DNA of 64,000 nt from Pseudoxanthomonas koreensis_A. GTDB lineage: Bacteria; Pseudomonadota; Gammaproteobacteria; Xanthomonadales; Xanthomonadaceae. The position numbers and the translations under genes are program-made. A model generated the notes under the pieces. It did no database searches. It was not told where the DNA came from and saw only the letters and a list, made by a program, of their open reading frames with translations. The stretch's first letter is position 1. Each line of letters begins with the position of its first letter. The stretch covers positions 868,001 to 932,000 of the forward strand of contig NZ_CP169056.1 of assembly GCF_041890415.1 (NCBI RefSeq), written 5' to 3'. Shown piece after piece: positions 26,814 to 35,241 of this stretch.

Positions 26814-27817
26814 CAGGGGTGCCGTGCGCGGGTGATGTCGGCATCGCCGATGGCGCGCTCGAGCAGTTCCACCATCGGCCGCACCACCTCGTGGCGGCGA
26901 CCGACCTGGCGCACGTAGTTCCAGACCAGCGGCAGGTCGGCCAGGTAGCCGGGCTTGCCGTCGCGGTAGGCCAGCCGGCAGAACAGCCCCAGCACCTTGA
27001 TGTGGCGCTGCAGGCCGACCATGTCGAACCAGTACGCGAACACGTCGGGGGCCGCATCGGTCAGCCCCAGCGCCACGGCGCGGCGGTGGTAAGCCTGGCG
27101 CCAGTACGCCACCTGCGCATCCGGCCAGGTGATGTAGCAGTCGCGCAGCAGCGAGGCCAGGTCATAGGCCAGCGGGCCGCGCATGGCGCCCTGGAAATCG
27201 ATGACGCCGGGCGTGTTGGCGTCCACCAGCAGCAGGTTGCGCGAGTGGAAGTCGCGGTGCATGAAGCATTGCGGCTGGGCGTGGGCCGCATTGAGGATGG
27301 CGCGGAAGGCCGACTCGACCGGATCCCAGTCCTCGCACTCCAGGTCCATGCCCAGGTGCCGGCGCAGGAACCACTGCGGCATCAGTTCCAGTTCCATCAC
27401 CATCCACGGTTCGTCGAACGCCGGCAGGCCATCGCTCGAGGCCCGCGCCTGCATCGCCAGGATCGCGTCCATCGCCGGTGCATACAGGCCATCGGCGCTG
27501 GCCGGGTCCAGCACGGACAGGTACAGGCGCTCGCCCAGGTCCTCCATCAGCACGAAACCCTGCGCCACGTCGGCGGCCCGCACCGCGGGCACATGCAGGC
27601 CGGCATCGGCCAGGCGCGCGCCGATCTCCAGCCACGGGGCGATGTCCTCGCGGCCGGGCGGGGCATCCATCACGATCCAGCTGTGGCCGCCGCTGCGGGT
27701 GCGCCAGTAGCTGCGGAAGCTGGCATCGGCCGAGGCGACCTCCAGGGTCAGCGCGGGATCGGACAGGGCCTGGCGGGTCCAGGCCAGGCGCTGGTCGGCG
27801 CGGTCGGTCTCGGGCAT
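26813..27817 (-). CDS. amgK: N-acetylmuramate/N-acetylglucosamine 1-kinase AmgK
   Basis: The start at ATG 27817 (MPETDRADQRLAWTRQAL) gives 334 residues. It is an aminoglycoside-phosphotransferase-fold kinase: CFMHRDFHSRNLLLV is the Brenner catalytic loop and GVIDFQGAMRGPLAYDLASLL the DFG-equivalent with its following conserved block. It phosphorylates MurNAc and GlcNAc at the anomeric carbon and feeds MurU, whose gene overlaps it by one base. It is divergent from the GDP-mannose gene, 81 bp away. Confidence 0.9.
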   Translation of the reverse strand: MPETDRADQRLAWTRQALSDPALTLEVASADASFRSYWRTRSGGHSWIVMDAPPGREDIAPWLEIGARLADAGLHVPAVRAADVAQGFVLMEDLGERLYLSVLDPASADGLYAPAMDAILAMQARASSDGLPAFDEPWMVMELELMPQWFLRRHLGMDLECEDWDPVESAFRAILNAAHAQPQCFMHRDFHSRNLLLVDANTPGVIDFQGAMRGPLAYDLASLLRDCYITWPDAQVAYWRQAYHRRAVALGLTDAAPDVFAYWFDMVGLQRHIKVLGLFCRLAYRDGKPGYLADLPLVWNYVRQVGRRHEVVRPMVELLERAIGDADITRARHP

Positions 27818-27898
27818 GTGCTCACACGGGAAGGGCGGTACGCACAGGGTAAACTTGCCGCCATCGTCAGGCGAGCCTGCACACCGGTAGCGTTGCCC

Positions 27899-29326
27899 AT
27901 GTCCATGTCCCCCACGCAGCCCCCTTCGCAACTCGTCCCCGTCCTGCTGTCCGGTGGCTCCGGCACGCGCCTGTGGCCGCTCTCGCGCGAGGCCTATCCC
28001 AAGCAGTTCCTGCCGCTGGTGGGCGAGGAATCGTTGCTGCAGGAAACCTGGCGCCGGGTGGCCGAACTGGCCGATGCCGCGCCACTGGTGGTGGCCAACG
28101 AGGAACACCGTTTCATGGTCGCCGAGCAGTTGCGCCAGGTTGGCGCCGCGCCGCAGGCGATCGTGCTGGAGCCGGTCGGCCGCAACACCGCGCCGGCCAT
28201 TGCCGCCGCCGCGCTGCAGGCCACCGCCGCCGGCGACGACCCGCTGCTGCTGGTGCTGCCCTCCGACCACGTGATCGCCGCCGCTGCCGCGTTCCGCAAT
28301 GCGGTGCAGGCTGCGCGCAAGGCCGCCGAGGACGGCGCCCTGGTCACCTTCGGCATCGTGCCGACCGGTGCGGAAACGGGCTATGGCTACATCAAGGCGG
28401 CGCCGGGCCAGGGCGTGCGCGCGGTGGAGCGTTTCGTCGAAAAGCCGGACGCGGCCACCGCGCAGGACTATGTGGCCTCCGGCGCGTACTTCTGGAACAG
28501 CGGCATGTTCCTGTTCCGCGCCTCGCGTTACCTGCAGGAACTGGGGCGTCACCGCCCCGACATCCTGGACGCCTGCCGCAACGCCTTTGCCGGCGCCGGC
28601 CGCGACGCCGACTTCGTGCGCCTCGAGCGCCAGGCGTTTGCCGCATGCCCGGCCGATTCGATCGACTACGCGGTGATGGAGCGCACCGACGCTGCAGCCG
28701 TGCTGCCGGTGGACGTGGGCTGGAACGACGTGGGCAGCTGGTCGGCGCTGTGGGAGACGGCCGAGCACGACGCCGACGGCAACGCCCGCCACGGCGACGT
28801 GGTCGCACTGGAATGCCGTGGCACCTACACCTGGACCGAGCGCCGCCTGGTGGCGCTGATCGGGCTGGAGGACGTGGTGGTGGTGGATACCGACGATGCG
28901 GTGCTGGTGGCGCATCGCGACAAGGTGCAACGGGTCAAGGACGTGGTGGCCGGGCTCAAGCGCGAGGGCCGCGGCGAGGCGGTCCTGCACCGCAAGGTGT
29001 ACCGGCCGTGGGGTGCCTACGATTCCATCGACATGGGCGAGCGATTCCAGGTCAAGCGGATCACGGTGTCCCCGGGCGCCGCACTGAGCCTGCAGATGCA
29101 CCACCATCGCGCCGAGCACTGGATCGTGGTCAGCGGCACCGCCAAGGTCACCCGCGGTGATGACGTGCTGCTGCTGTCGGAAAACCAGAGCACCTACATC
29201 CCGCTGGGGGTGAAGCACCGCCTGGAAAACCCGGGCAAGGTGCCGCTGGAACTGATCGAGGTGCAGTCCGGAAGCTACCTGGGCGAGGACGACATCGTCC
29301 GCTTCGAGGATGTCTACGGGCGCTGA
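27899..29326 (+). CDS. xanB: Bifunctional mannose-1-P guanylyltransferase / mannose-6-P isomerase
   Basis: The start at ATG 27899 (MSMSPTQPPSQLVPVLLSGG) gives 475 residues; the open frame upstream shadows amgK. The N-terminal guanylyltransferase domain has the signature LSGGSGTRLWPLSREAYPKQ and the FVEKP active-site motif. The C-terminal cupin (about 365-470) has SLQMHHHRAEHWIVV, the metal-binding isomerase site. It supplies GDP-mannose for exopolysaccharide and LPS sugars. In Xanthomonas this enzyme is XanB; algA and manC are equivalent names. No strong Shine-Dalgarno is seen. Confidence 0.93.
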   Translation: MSMSPTQPPSQLVPVLLSGGSGTRLWPLSREAYPKQFLPLVGEESLLQETWRRVAELADAAPLVVANEEHRFMVAEQLRQVGAAPQAIVLEPVGRNTAPAIAAAALQATAAGDDPLLLVLPSDHVIAAAAAFRNAVQAARKAAEDGALVTFGIVPTGAETGYGYIKAAPGQGVRAVERFVEKPDAATAQDYVASGAYFWNSGMFLFRASRYLQELGRHRPDILDACRNAFAGAGRDADFVRLERQAFAACPADSIDYAVMERTDAAAVLPVDVGWNDVGSWSALWETAEHDADGNARHGDVVALECRGTYTWTERRLVALIGLEDVVVVDTDDAVLVAHRDKVQRVKDVVAGLKREGRGEAVLHRKVYRPWGAYDSIDMGERFQVKRITVSPGAALSLQMHHHRAEHWIVVSGTAKVTRGDDVLLLSENQSTYIPLGVKHRLENPGKVPLELIEVQSGSYLGEDDIVRFEDVYGR

Positions 29327-29378
29327 ACGCTGGGATCGCCGGCATTTGCTGCCGGCCACGTCCCACCCGCGATTGCCC

Positions 29379-30884
29379 TCAGCAGCAGCCGTGCCCGCCG
29401 TGCGCCTGCCCGCCAGCCACCGCGCCCGTGCCGGCAGTCTCGCCGCGGATGCTGGCCTGGTAGTGCGCGGCAATCACCTGGGCCACGCAGTGGGTCACCC
29501 GCTTGCCCATCGGGATATGCAGGAACTCGTTGGGGCCATGCGCGTTGGAATGCGGGCCCAGCACGCCGGTGATCATGAACTGCGCGCCCGGGAACTTCTC
29601 GCCCAGCATGCCCATGAACGGGATGGTGCCGCCTTCGCCCATGTACATCGCCGGCTTGCCGAACGCCGCCTGCGAGGCCGATTCGATCGCGGCGGTCAGC
29701 CACGGTGACTGCGCCGGCGCGTTCCAGCCGGTGGAGGCCTTTTCCAGTTGCAGCTCCACCGTGGCGCCGCTGGGCGGGTCGGCCAGCAGCACGCTCTTGA
29801 GCAGTTCGCCCGCGTGCTTGCCGTCCAGCGTGGGTGGCAGGCGCAGCGACAGCTTCACCGACGTATGCGGGCGCAGCACGTTGCCCGCCGATGCCAGCGG
29901 CGGAATGCCGTCCACTCCGGTCACCGACAGCGCCGGGCGCCAGGTGCGGTTGAGCACCAGCTCGGTAAGGTCGTCGGACATCGGCGTCATCCCGTCCAGG
30001 AACGGGAACTTGCTGAACACCTCGTCGCCCATCACGCCGGCGACCTTGCCCGCCTGGGCCATGCGTTCGGCCGGGATTTCCACGTACAGGCCGTCGACCT
30101 TGATCTTCCCGCTGGCCTCGTCCTCGAGCCGCGACAGCAACTGGCGCAGCAGGCGGAAGCTGGAGGGCACGATGCCCGAGGCGTCGCCGGAGTGGACGCC
30201 TTCGCCCAGCACCCGCACCGTGAGGTTGCCGCCGGCCAGGCCGCGCAACGAGGTGGTGCACCACAGCTGCTCGTAGTTGCCGCAGCCCGAGTCCAGGCAC
30301 ACCACCAGCGATGGCTTGCCGATGCGCGCGGCAAGGTGGTCGACGTAGGCGGGCAGGTCGTAGCTGCCCGATTCCTCGCAGGCCTCGATCAGCAGCACGC
30401 AGCGCGCGTGCGGCACGCCTTGCCGCTGCAGTGCCTGGATCGCGGCCAGCGAGCCGTAGATCGCATAGCCGTCGTCGGCGCCGCCGCGGCCGTAAAGCCG
30501 GTCGCCACGCAACACCGGCTTCCACGGCCCCAGGTCGTCATCCCAGCCGGTCATCTCCGGCTGCTTGTCCAGGTGCCCGTACAGCAGCACGGTGTCGTCG
30601 CCGGCATCGGCGCCGCTGGCCGGGACCTCGGCGTAGATCAGCGGGGTACGGCCCTCCAGCTGCACCACCTCGACCTGCAGGCCGGGAATGTCCTGGGCCT
30701 GCGCCCAGCCCTGCATCAGCCGCACGGCCGCATCCATGTGCCCGTTGGCCTGCCAGTCCTGGTCGAACATGGGCGACTTGTTGGGAATGCGGATGTAGTC
30801 GACCAGCTGCGGGACGATGTCCTGGTCCCACTTGGTGTCGATGAATGTACTGGCGGCGGCGGGATCAAGCCGGGTGGTATGCAT
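29379..30884 (-). CDS. M20 family metallopeptidase
   Basis: A 501-residue cytosolic dinuclear zinc peptidase. LLYGHLDKQPE holds the first His/Asp, GRGGADDGYA the bridging Asp, and IEACEESGS the catalytic Glu pair; a dimerisation domain lies at about 215-380. The family includes dipeptidases and carboxypeptidases (CNDP/DapE type); the substrate cannot be set. The C-terminus ends in the unusual tail GGQAHGGHGCC, rich in Gly, His and Cys. It is convergent with xanB and divergent from the ComEA-like gene. Confidence 0.9.
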   Translation of the reverse strand: MHTTRLDPAAASTFIDTKWDQDIVPQLVDYIRIPNKSPMFDQDWQANGHMDAAVRLMQGWAQAQDIPGLQVEVVQLEGRTPLIYAEVPASGADAGDDTVLLYGHLDKQPEMTGWDDDLGPWKPVLRGDRLYGRGGADDGYAIYGSLAAIQALQRQGVPHARCVLLIEACEESGSYDLPAYVDHLAARIGKPSLVVCLDSGCGNYEQLWCTTSLRGLAGGNLTVRVLGEGVHSGDASGIVPSSFRLLRQLLSRLEDEASGKIKVDGLYVEIPAERMAQAGKVAGVMGDEVFSKFPFLDGMTPMSDDLTELVLNRTWRPALSVTGVDGIPPLASAGNVLRPHTSVKLSLRLPPTLDGKHAGELLKSVLLADPPSGATVELQLEKASTGWNAPAQSPWLTAAIESASQAAFGKPAMYMGEGGTIPFMGMLGEKFPGAQFMITGVLGPHSNAHGPNEFLHIPMGKRVTHCVAQVIAAHYQASIRGETAGTGAVAGGQAHGGHGCC

Positions 30885-30934
30885 GGGGGCTCCGGGGGAA
30901 GCGCAGGGTTGCGGACGATTCTACGGCGCGGGGT

Positions 30935-30954
30935 GTGTAGGAATTTCCCTACAC
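30935..30954 (+). promoter_or_regulatory. Inverted repeat upstream of the ComEA-like gene
   Basis: GTGTAGGAATTTCCCTACAC: 7-bp arms (GTGTAGG / CCTACAC) around a 6-bp centre, about 140 bp before the start codon at 31096. The inner 14 bases AGGAATTTCCCTAC recur exactly, in the same orientation, upstream of the secreted DNA ligase gene (6718-6731). It is probably a regulator-binding site; the regulator is unknown. Confidence 0.6.
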
Positions 30955-31095
30955 GGGAGCGGGGAGTTTTCCGGCTGCCGCGTCGCCGCCCCGGCGATAG
31001 GCTTGTTGCCGGTGGCGCGGAAGACTGGGTCTACCGAGGTGCCGGCAGGAAGCCGGGCCCGGGTACCCACCAACCAAGCTACAGGGAGTGTTGCC

Positions 31096-31440
31096 ATGAA
31101 GTCGTTTGCCGTTCTGCTCAAGTCACTGGTGTTGTCCACGTTGTTGCTGGCCGGCGCCGCGTTTGCCGCGGACAAGGTCGACATCAACACCGCCAATGCC
31201 GCCCAGCTGGAGAGCGTCCTGGTCGGGGTCGGTCCGTCGAAGGCGGAAGCCATCGTCGAGTACCGCAAGGCCAACGGGCCGTTCCGCAGCGCCGACGAAC
31301 TGGCACTGGTCAAGGGGATCGGCCTGAAGACGGTGGAGCGCAATCGCGACCTGATCGCGGTCGGCAACGCGGCAACTCCTGCGCGCAAGGCTGCAGCGAC
31401 GTCCGGTGCCGCCCCGGCCAAGCCGGTGGCGCGCCGCTAG
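31096..31440 (+). CDS. ComEA-like helix-hairpin-helix DNA-binding protein
   Basis: The start at ATG 31096 follows AGGGAG and gives 114 residues. A signal peptide (MKSFAVLLKSLVLSTLLLAGAAFA) is followed by VDINTANAAQLESVLVGVGPSKAEAIVEYRKANGPF, the double helix-hairpin-helix of ComEA, then an Ala/Lys/Arg-rich tail. ComEA binds incoming double-stranded DNA in the periplasm and ratchets it inward during transformation. The protein is the short secreted type found in gram-negatives. It stands alone, flanked by an inverted repeat upstream and a terminator-like hairpin downstream. Confidence 0.9.
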   Translation: MKSFAVLLKSLVLSTLLLAGAAFAADKVDINTANAAQLESVLVGVGPSKAEAIVEYRKANGPFRSADELALVKGIGLKTVERNRDLIAVGNAATPARKAAATSGAAPAKPVARR

Positions 31441-31730
31441 CTAAGGAATGGCTGCCGACGGGGACCGTCCCGTCGGCAGTCGCCAGGAATGCCCACCCGG
31501 GTTGCCGGGGTTGCAACGTGCAGGCGCACGCCCGCCGACAACCCAGCCCGGAGTGATCGGGTTGGCACATGCAGGTCACACGCAGGGATTGCGTGTCTGG
31601 TTCACGAGGCAAGGATGCATCGAGGGAGGCAAGGAGCCGACAGGGATGTGCCCATCGCCCGGTGTTGCACAGGGAGTGCAGCCGGGCGATGTCTTTTTTC
31701 GGCAGGCCAGCGCGCACGGCGCGGTAAGCA
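31441..31730. other. Intergenic region after the ComEA-like gene
   Basis: About 290 bp between the ComEA-like stop and the stop of the flavodoxin reductase gene, which are convergent. The only clear structure is the hairpin at 31452-31479. Short ORFs here show no family features. Confidence 0.5.
31452..31479 (+). terminator. Perfect 11-bp stem-loop after the ComEA-like gene
   Basis: CTGCCGACGGG (31452-31462) pairs perfectly with CCCGTCGGCAG (31469-31479) across a 6-nt loop, starting 12 bp after the stop. It lacks a T-run but sits where a terminator for the single-gene transcript is expected. Confidence 0.6.
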
Positions 31731-33365
31731 TCAGTAGACGTCGCGCCGATAACGCCCTTCGATACGCAGTGCGTCGCGCTGCTGCCCGCCGAGGGCCCCG
31801 GCGATCGCGGCGTCCACGCCCGGCGCCATGCCGCTGGCATTGCCGCAGACCAGCACGCTGGCACCGGCGTCGATCCAGTCGCGCAGGTCCTGGCCGGCAT
31901 CCTGCAGCAGGTCCTGCACGTAGCGTCGCTCGCCGTCACGGGAAAACGCCAGGTCCAGGCGCTGCAACCAGCCCTGCGCCTGCCAGCGCAGCAGTTCCTC
32001 GCCAAAGAACAGGTCGTGGTCGGCGTTGCGCTCGCCAAACAGCAGCCAGTTGCGGCGAGCGCCGGCGGCGACGCGCGCGCGCAGGTGCGCGCGCAGGCCG
32101 GCCATGCCGGTGCCGTTGCCGACCAGCACCAGTGGCTGGTCCACCGGAGGCGGATGGAAGCCGGGGTTGGTGCGCACGCGCAGGTCGATGGTCCCGCCGA
32201 CCGGTGCATGCTGGCACAGCCAGCCACTGCCCAGGCCCGGTGACCCGTCGGCATTGACCATCGCGCGGACCAGCAGGCGCACGCCGCCTTCCTCGGGGAT
32301 GGAGGCGATCGAATACTCGCGATGCGGCAATGGCTGCAGGCTTGCGACCAGGGCATCCAGCGTCAGCCCTGCCAGCGCCTGCGGGTCATCCGGCAACTGC
32401 GAGCGGGCCAGCAGTGCGGCCAGGGTTTCGCCGTCCGTGCCCGGAATTGCGGCGTCGGCCTCCAGGCCCAGCCGCGCCAGCAGCGCCTGCACCTGCGCCG
32501 GACGATTGCGCGGGCCGATCTCGGCGATGTCGCCGGCCTGCCATGGCGGCAGCACGCCGCACGCCGGCTCCAGCCACAGGTCGTGCACCGGGCTTCCCTG
32601 GCTGCCGGCATTGAGCAGGGTCCGCGAGGCCAGGCGCCATGGTGTGTAGGCGGGCGGACTCCAGTCGGCCAGCGCGGCACTGCCTGCGATCCGGATCAGC
32701 TCGTACTGCCAGTGGCGCAGCGCCGCTTCATCGGCGTTGTCCACGTCCACCCGGTCGAACAGCGGCTGTGCACCACGGCTACGCAGCCATTCATCCAGTT
32801 GGCGGCCGAACGCGCAGAAGTCCAGGTACTCGCGGTCACCCAGCGCCAGCAGTGCGTAGTGCAGGTCCGGCAATGCCGACGCCTGGGGCATGACCTCGCG
32901 CAGGAAGCGCAGGGCGTGGTCGGGCGGGTCGCCCTCGCCGGTGGTGCTGGCGATGAACAGGGCGCGCCGGGTGCTGGCCAGGCGTTGCGCATCAACCTGG
33001 TCCAGCGGCAGCACGATGACGTTGTTGCCGCCCGCCTGCAGCGCGGCCGCGCTGCGCTCGGCCAGGGCATTGGCGAATCCGGTCTGGCTGGCCCATGCGA
33101 CCAGCATGGGCGGTTCTGCGCTCGCGGCCGATGTCGCCTGCGCTGCCGGCCGGGGCCGCAGGAACACCACGCTGGCGCCGGCATAGGCCAGGACCACCAC
33201 CGCGCACCACCACCAGCGCGCCGGCCGCGGCGACGCAACCCACCAGGGTTCGCCATGCAGCGGCAACAACGCGCCGGCCAGTACGGCCAGCAGCACAAGC
33301 ACCGCCGCGTTGCCCAGCCAGATGCGCAGGATGGGGCCGATGCCTGGAGCGGCAGCGGTACTCAT
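31731..33365 (-). CDS. Membrane-anchored flavodoxin / NADPH reductase (CysJ-like)
   Basis: The start at ATG 33365 gives 544 residues. Two N-terminal membrane helices (about 14-33 and 49-68) anchor a cytosolic flavodoxin domain (ASQTGFANALAE is the FMN phosphate loop and ASTTGEGDPPDHA the second FMN loop) and a C-terminal FAD/NADPH domain (REYSIASIP; VLVGNGTGMAG; LLFGERNADHD; VLVCGNASGMA). This is the layout of sulfite-reductase flavoprotein and PepSY-linked reductases that pass electrons from NADPH to membrane partners. It overlaps the apbE stop by 4 bp in the Fur-linked PepSY-DUF2271-DUF4198-apbE operon, so a ferric or flavin reductase role is likely. It is not assimilatory sulfite reductase; no cysI is nearby. 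Confidence 0.87.
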   Translation of the reverse strand: MSTAAAPGIGPILRIWLGNAAVLVLLAVLAGALLPLHGEPWWVASPRPARWWWCAVVVLAYAGASVVFLRPRPAAQATSAASAEPPMLVAWASQTGFANALAERSAAALQAGGNNVIVLPLDQVDAQRLASTRRALFIASTTGEGDPPDHALRFLREVMPQASALPDLHYALLALGDREYLDFCAFGRQLDEWLRSRGAQPLFDRVDVDNADEAALRHWQYELIRIAGSAALADWSPPAYTPWRLASRTLLNAGSQGSPVHDLWLEPACGVLPPWQAGDIAEIGPRNRPAQVQALLARLGLEADAAIPGTDGETLAALLARSQLPDDPQALAGLTLDALVASLQPLPHREYSIASIPEEGGVRLLVRAMVNADGSPGLGSGWLCQHAPVGGTIDLRVRTNPGFHPPPVDQPLVLVGNGTGMAGLRAHLRARVAAGARRNWLLFGERNADHDLFFGEELLRWQAQGWLQRLDLAFSRDGERRYVQDLLQDAGQDLRDWIDAGASVLVCGNASGMAPGVDAAIAGALGGQQRDALRIEGRYRRDVY

Positions 33366-34336
33366 GCCGCCAACTGTGCGCGGAAGGGCTCGGTCATCGT
33401 CTCTTCCAGGCGCTCGCCGGTGCGGATGACGAAGCGTGCGGCCAGCCCGCGTGCCTGGGCCAGGGCCAGTCCCTCGATCGGACCCATCACCGTCAGCGCG
33501 GTTGCCCAGGCATCGGCCTCCATCGCCTGTGGCGCGACCACGGTGACCGAGGCGGCCGCGCCGGCAACAGGGCAGCCGCTGCGCGGATCGATGGTGTGTG
33601 CATAGCGGTTGCCGTCCTGCTCGAAGCAGTGCCAACGGTCCCCGGAGGTGGCAACGGCGACGTCGTCCAAGGCCAGCACGCGCGGCGGCAGGATGTCCGG
33701 ATCGGCGTCCTCGTCGGGCGTGGACTCGACCAGTACCCGCCAGTGCCCGCCATCGGGCTTGCGGCCGTAGGCGCGGATCTCGCCGCCCACTTCCACCAGC
33801 GCAGCAGGGATGCCGCAGTCGCGCAGGTGGGTGGCGACCACATCGGCGCCGTAGCCCTTGGCAATGCCGGACAGGTCCAGCTGCAGGCCGCCGGGCTGGA
33901 ACAGTTCGGTTCCGCCGGTGCGGCGTTGCAGCCGCTGCCAGCCGGTGCGCAGGCGTTCGCGTTCGATCGCGCCGGCATCCGGTACCCGCCGCGGCGTGCC
34001 GGTGCTGCCGAAACCCCACAGGTCCACCAGCGGGCCGATGGTGGGATCGAATGCGCCGCCGCTGGCCTGGGCCACGGCGAGCGCGCAGTCGAGCACGGCG
34101 ATGAACCCGTCCGGCAGGCGCTGCCAACTGCCGGCGGGCGCACGCCGGTAGCGGCTGATGTCCGAGTCCGGCTCCCAGGTGCTCATCTGCGCCACCACCT
34201 GGTCCAGGCCGCGCTGCACGCCGGCGTGCAGCGCAGGCAGGTCAGCGCCCGGGCGCGCGGCCATGCGCACGCTCCAGCGCGTGCCCATGGTGTGCCCGCC
34301 CAGGCTGGCCAGTTGCGTGGACGACGCCGGCTGCAT
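33362..34336 (-). CDS. apbE: FAD:protein FMN transferase ApbE
   Basis: A 324-residue protein that attaches FMN from FAD to Thr or Ser of target proteins. GHTMGTRWSV opens the domain; LDLSGIAKGYGAD, LVEVGGEIRAYG and HTIDPRSGCPV are the substrate- and Mg-binding motifs. Only 13 residues precede the conserved GHTMGT, and the preceding in-frame codons run straight back to a stop, so no signal peptide or lipobox is possible. Most ApbE proteins are exported; this one appears cytosolic, which is odd given an apparently secreted target (DUF2271) in the same operon. Confidence 0.92.
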   Translation of the reverse strand: MQPASSTQLASLGGHTMGTRWSVRMAARPGADLPALHAGVQRGLDQVVAQMSTWEPDSDISRYRRAPAGSWQRLPDGFIAVLDCALAVAQASGGAFDPTIGPLVDLWGFGSTGTPRRVPDAGAIERERLRTGWQRLQRRTGGTELFQPGGLQLDLSGIAKGYGADVVATHLRDCGIPAALVEVGGEIRAYGRKPDGGHWRVLVESTPDEDADPDILPPRVLALDDVAVATSGDRWHCFEQDGNRYAHTIDPRSGCPVAGAAASVTVVAPQAMEADAWATALTVMGPIEGLALAQARGLAARFVIRTGERLEETMTEPFRAQLAA

Positions 34337-34360
34337 CGACGTTGCGCGCCCGTGCGCCGC

Positions 34361-35170
34361 CTACTGCGGCAGCACCTCGAGGGTGGCCACGTAGCCCAGG
34401 CGGCGCTGGCTGGCCTGCGGCACCGAGGTCCTGTCGTCCTGGCTGGACGTTTCCAGCCAGTACATGCCGGCGCTGGGCCAGGTGACGGAGAACTCGCCCT
34501 GCGCGTCGGTGGTGGCCTTGATCTCGTCCTGCGCGTTGCGGTAGCGGGTCTCGCCGCGCACGATCTCGAACTCGAGCCCGGCTGCCGGCTGGCCGTCCAG
34601 CAGGACGCGGAATTTTGCCTGCTCGCCCGCGTACAGGTCGTTGGGATGGGTCAGCGCCACCAGCTCGATGCCTTCGCCAACGGGTTCCAGCGCCGTCTTG
34701 TTCGGCGCGCCGTTGGTGACGAAGGTCTCGTTGCGGCCCACGCTCTGCGAAACGCGCAGGTTCTTGGCGTCCCTGGGCACTTCGCTGGCAAAGCTGGTGC
34801 TGTTGCCGCGCCAGCGCTTGGGCTTGCCGTCCTCCTCCCAGGAGGCGAACAGGCCGCTGTTGACCACGGCGATGCGGTAGGTGCCCTGTTGCTGGAGCGC
34901 CACGTCGAACACGCTGCGGTACTTGCCGGTGGCCGGGTTCTGCGGCTGCACGGTGCTGCCGTCGGGCGCGGTGATCACCAGGCCGTCCAGGCGCAGCGGC
35001 ACGTGGTTGAAGTAGAACAGGTCGTTGGATACGGCGGCGTCGACCGTGATCCACGGATCGGTTCCGGCCAGTACCGTCTGCGAGGGACGCAGCCAGGCCT
35101 TGTGCGCGGCGGCGTTGAACGGGATCGCGAGCGAGGCCAGGGCGACGGCCAGGATCAGGTGATGCTTCAT
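34361..35170 (-). CDS. DUF4198 domain periplasmic protein
   Basis: The start at ATG 35170 follows GGAGG by 6 nt and gives 269 residues. The signal peptide ends in NAAAHKAWLRPSQ, so processing would place a His at or next to the mature N-terminus, as in DUF4198/NikM-type proteins suspected of binding metal. The C-terminal half is an Ig-like beta-sandwich (AGEQAKFRVLLDGQPAAGLEFEIV). The role is unknown; its position between DUF2271 and apbE points to the same extracytoplasmic redox/metal function. Confidence 0.85.
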   Translation of the reverse strand: MKHHLILAVALASLAIPFNAAAHKAWLRPSQTVLAGTDPWITVDAAVSNDLFYFNHVPLRLDGLVITAPDGSTVQPQNPATGKYRSVFDVALQQQGTYRIAVVNSGLFASWEEDGKPKRWRGNSTSFASEVPRDAKNLRVSQSVGRNETFVTNGAPNKTALEPVGEGIELVALTHPNDLYAGEQAKFRVLLDGQPAAGLEFEIVRGETRYRNAQDEIKATTDAQGEFSVTWPSAGMYWLETSSQDDRTSVPQASQRRLGYVATLEVLPQ

Positions 35171-35241
35171 GGTGGACCTCCGGGGAGCGTGCATGACGGA
35201 TGCGATGGATGCGGGAGCGGGGCCGTGCGCAATTGCGCAGC

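Noticed and set aside
26819..29326. An 835-residue fusion of upstream sequence with the GDP-mannose enzyme
   Set aside because: The first 360 residues are the antisense of amgK and murU codons. The enzyme begins at 27899.
31731..33365. Assimilatory sulfite reductase alpha subunit CysJ
   Set aside because: It has two N-terminal membrane helices and no cysI/cysH neighbours. The context is iron uptake and flavinylation.
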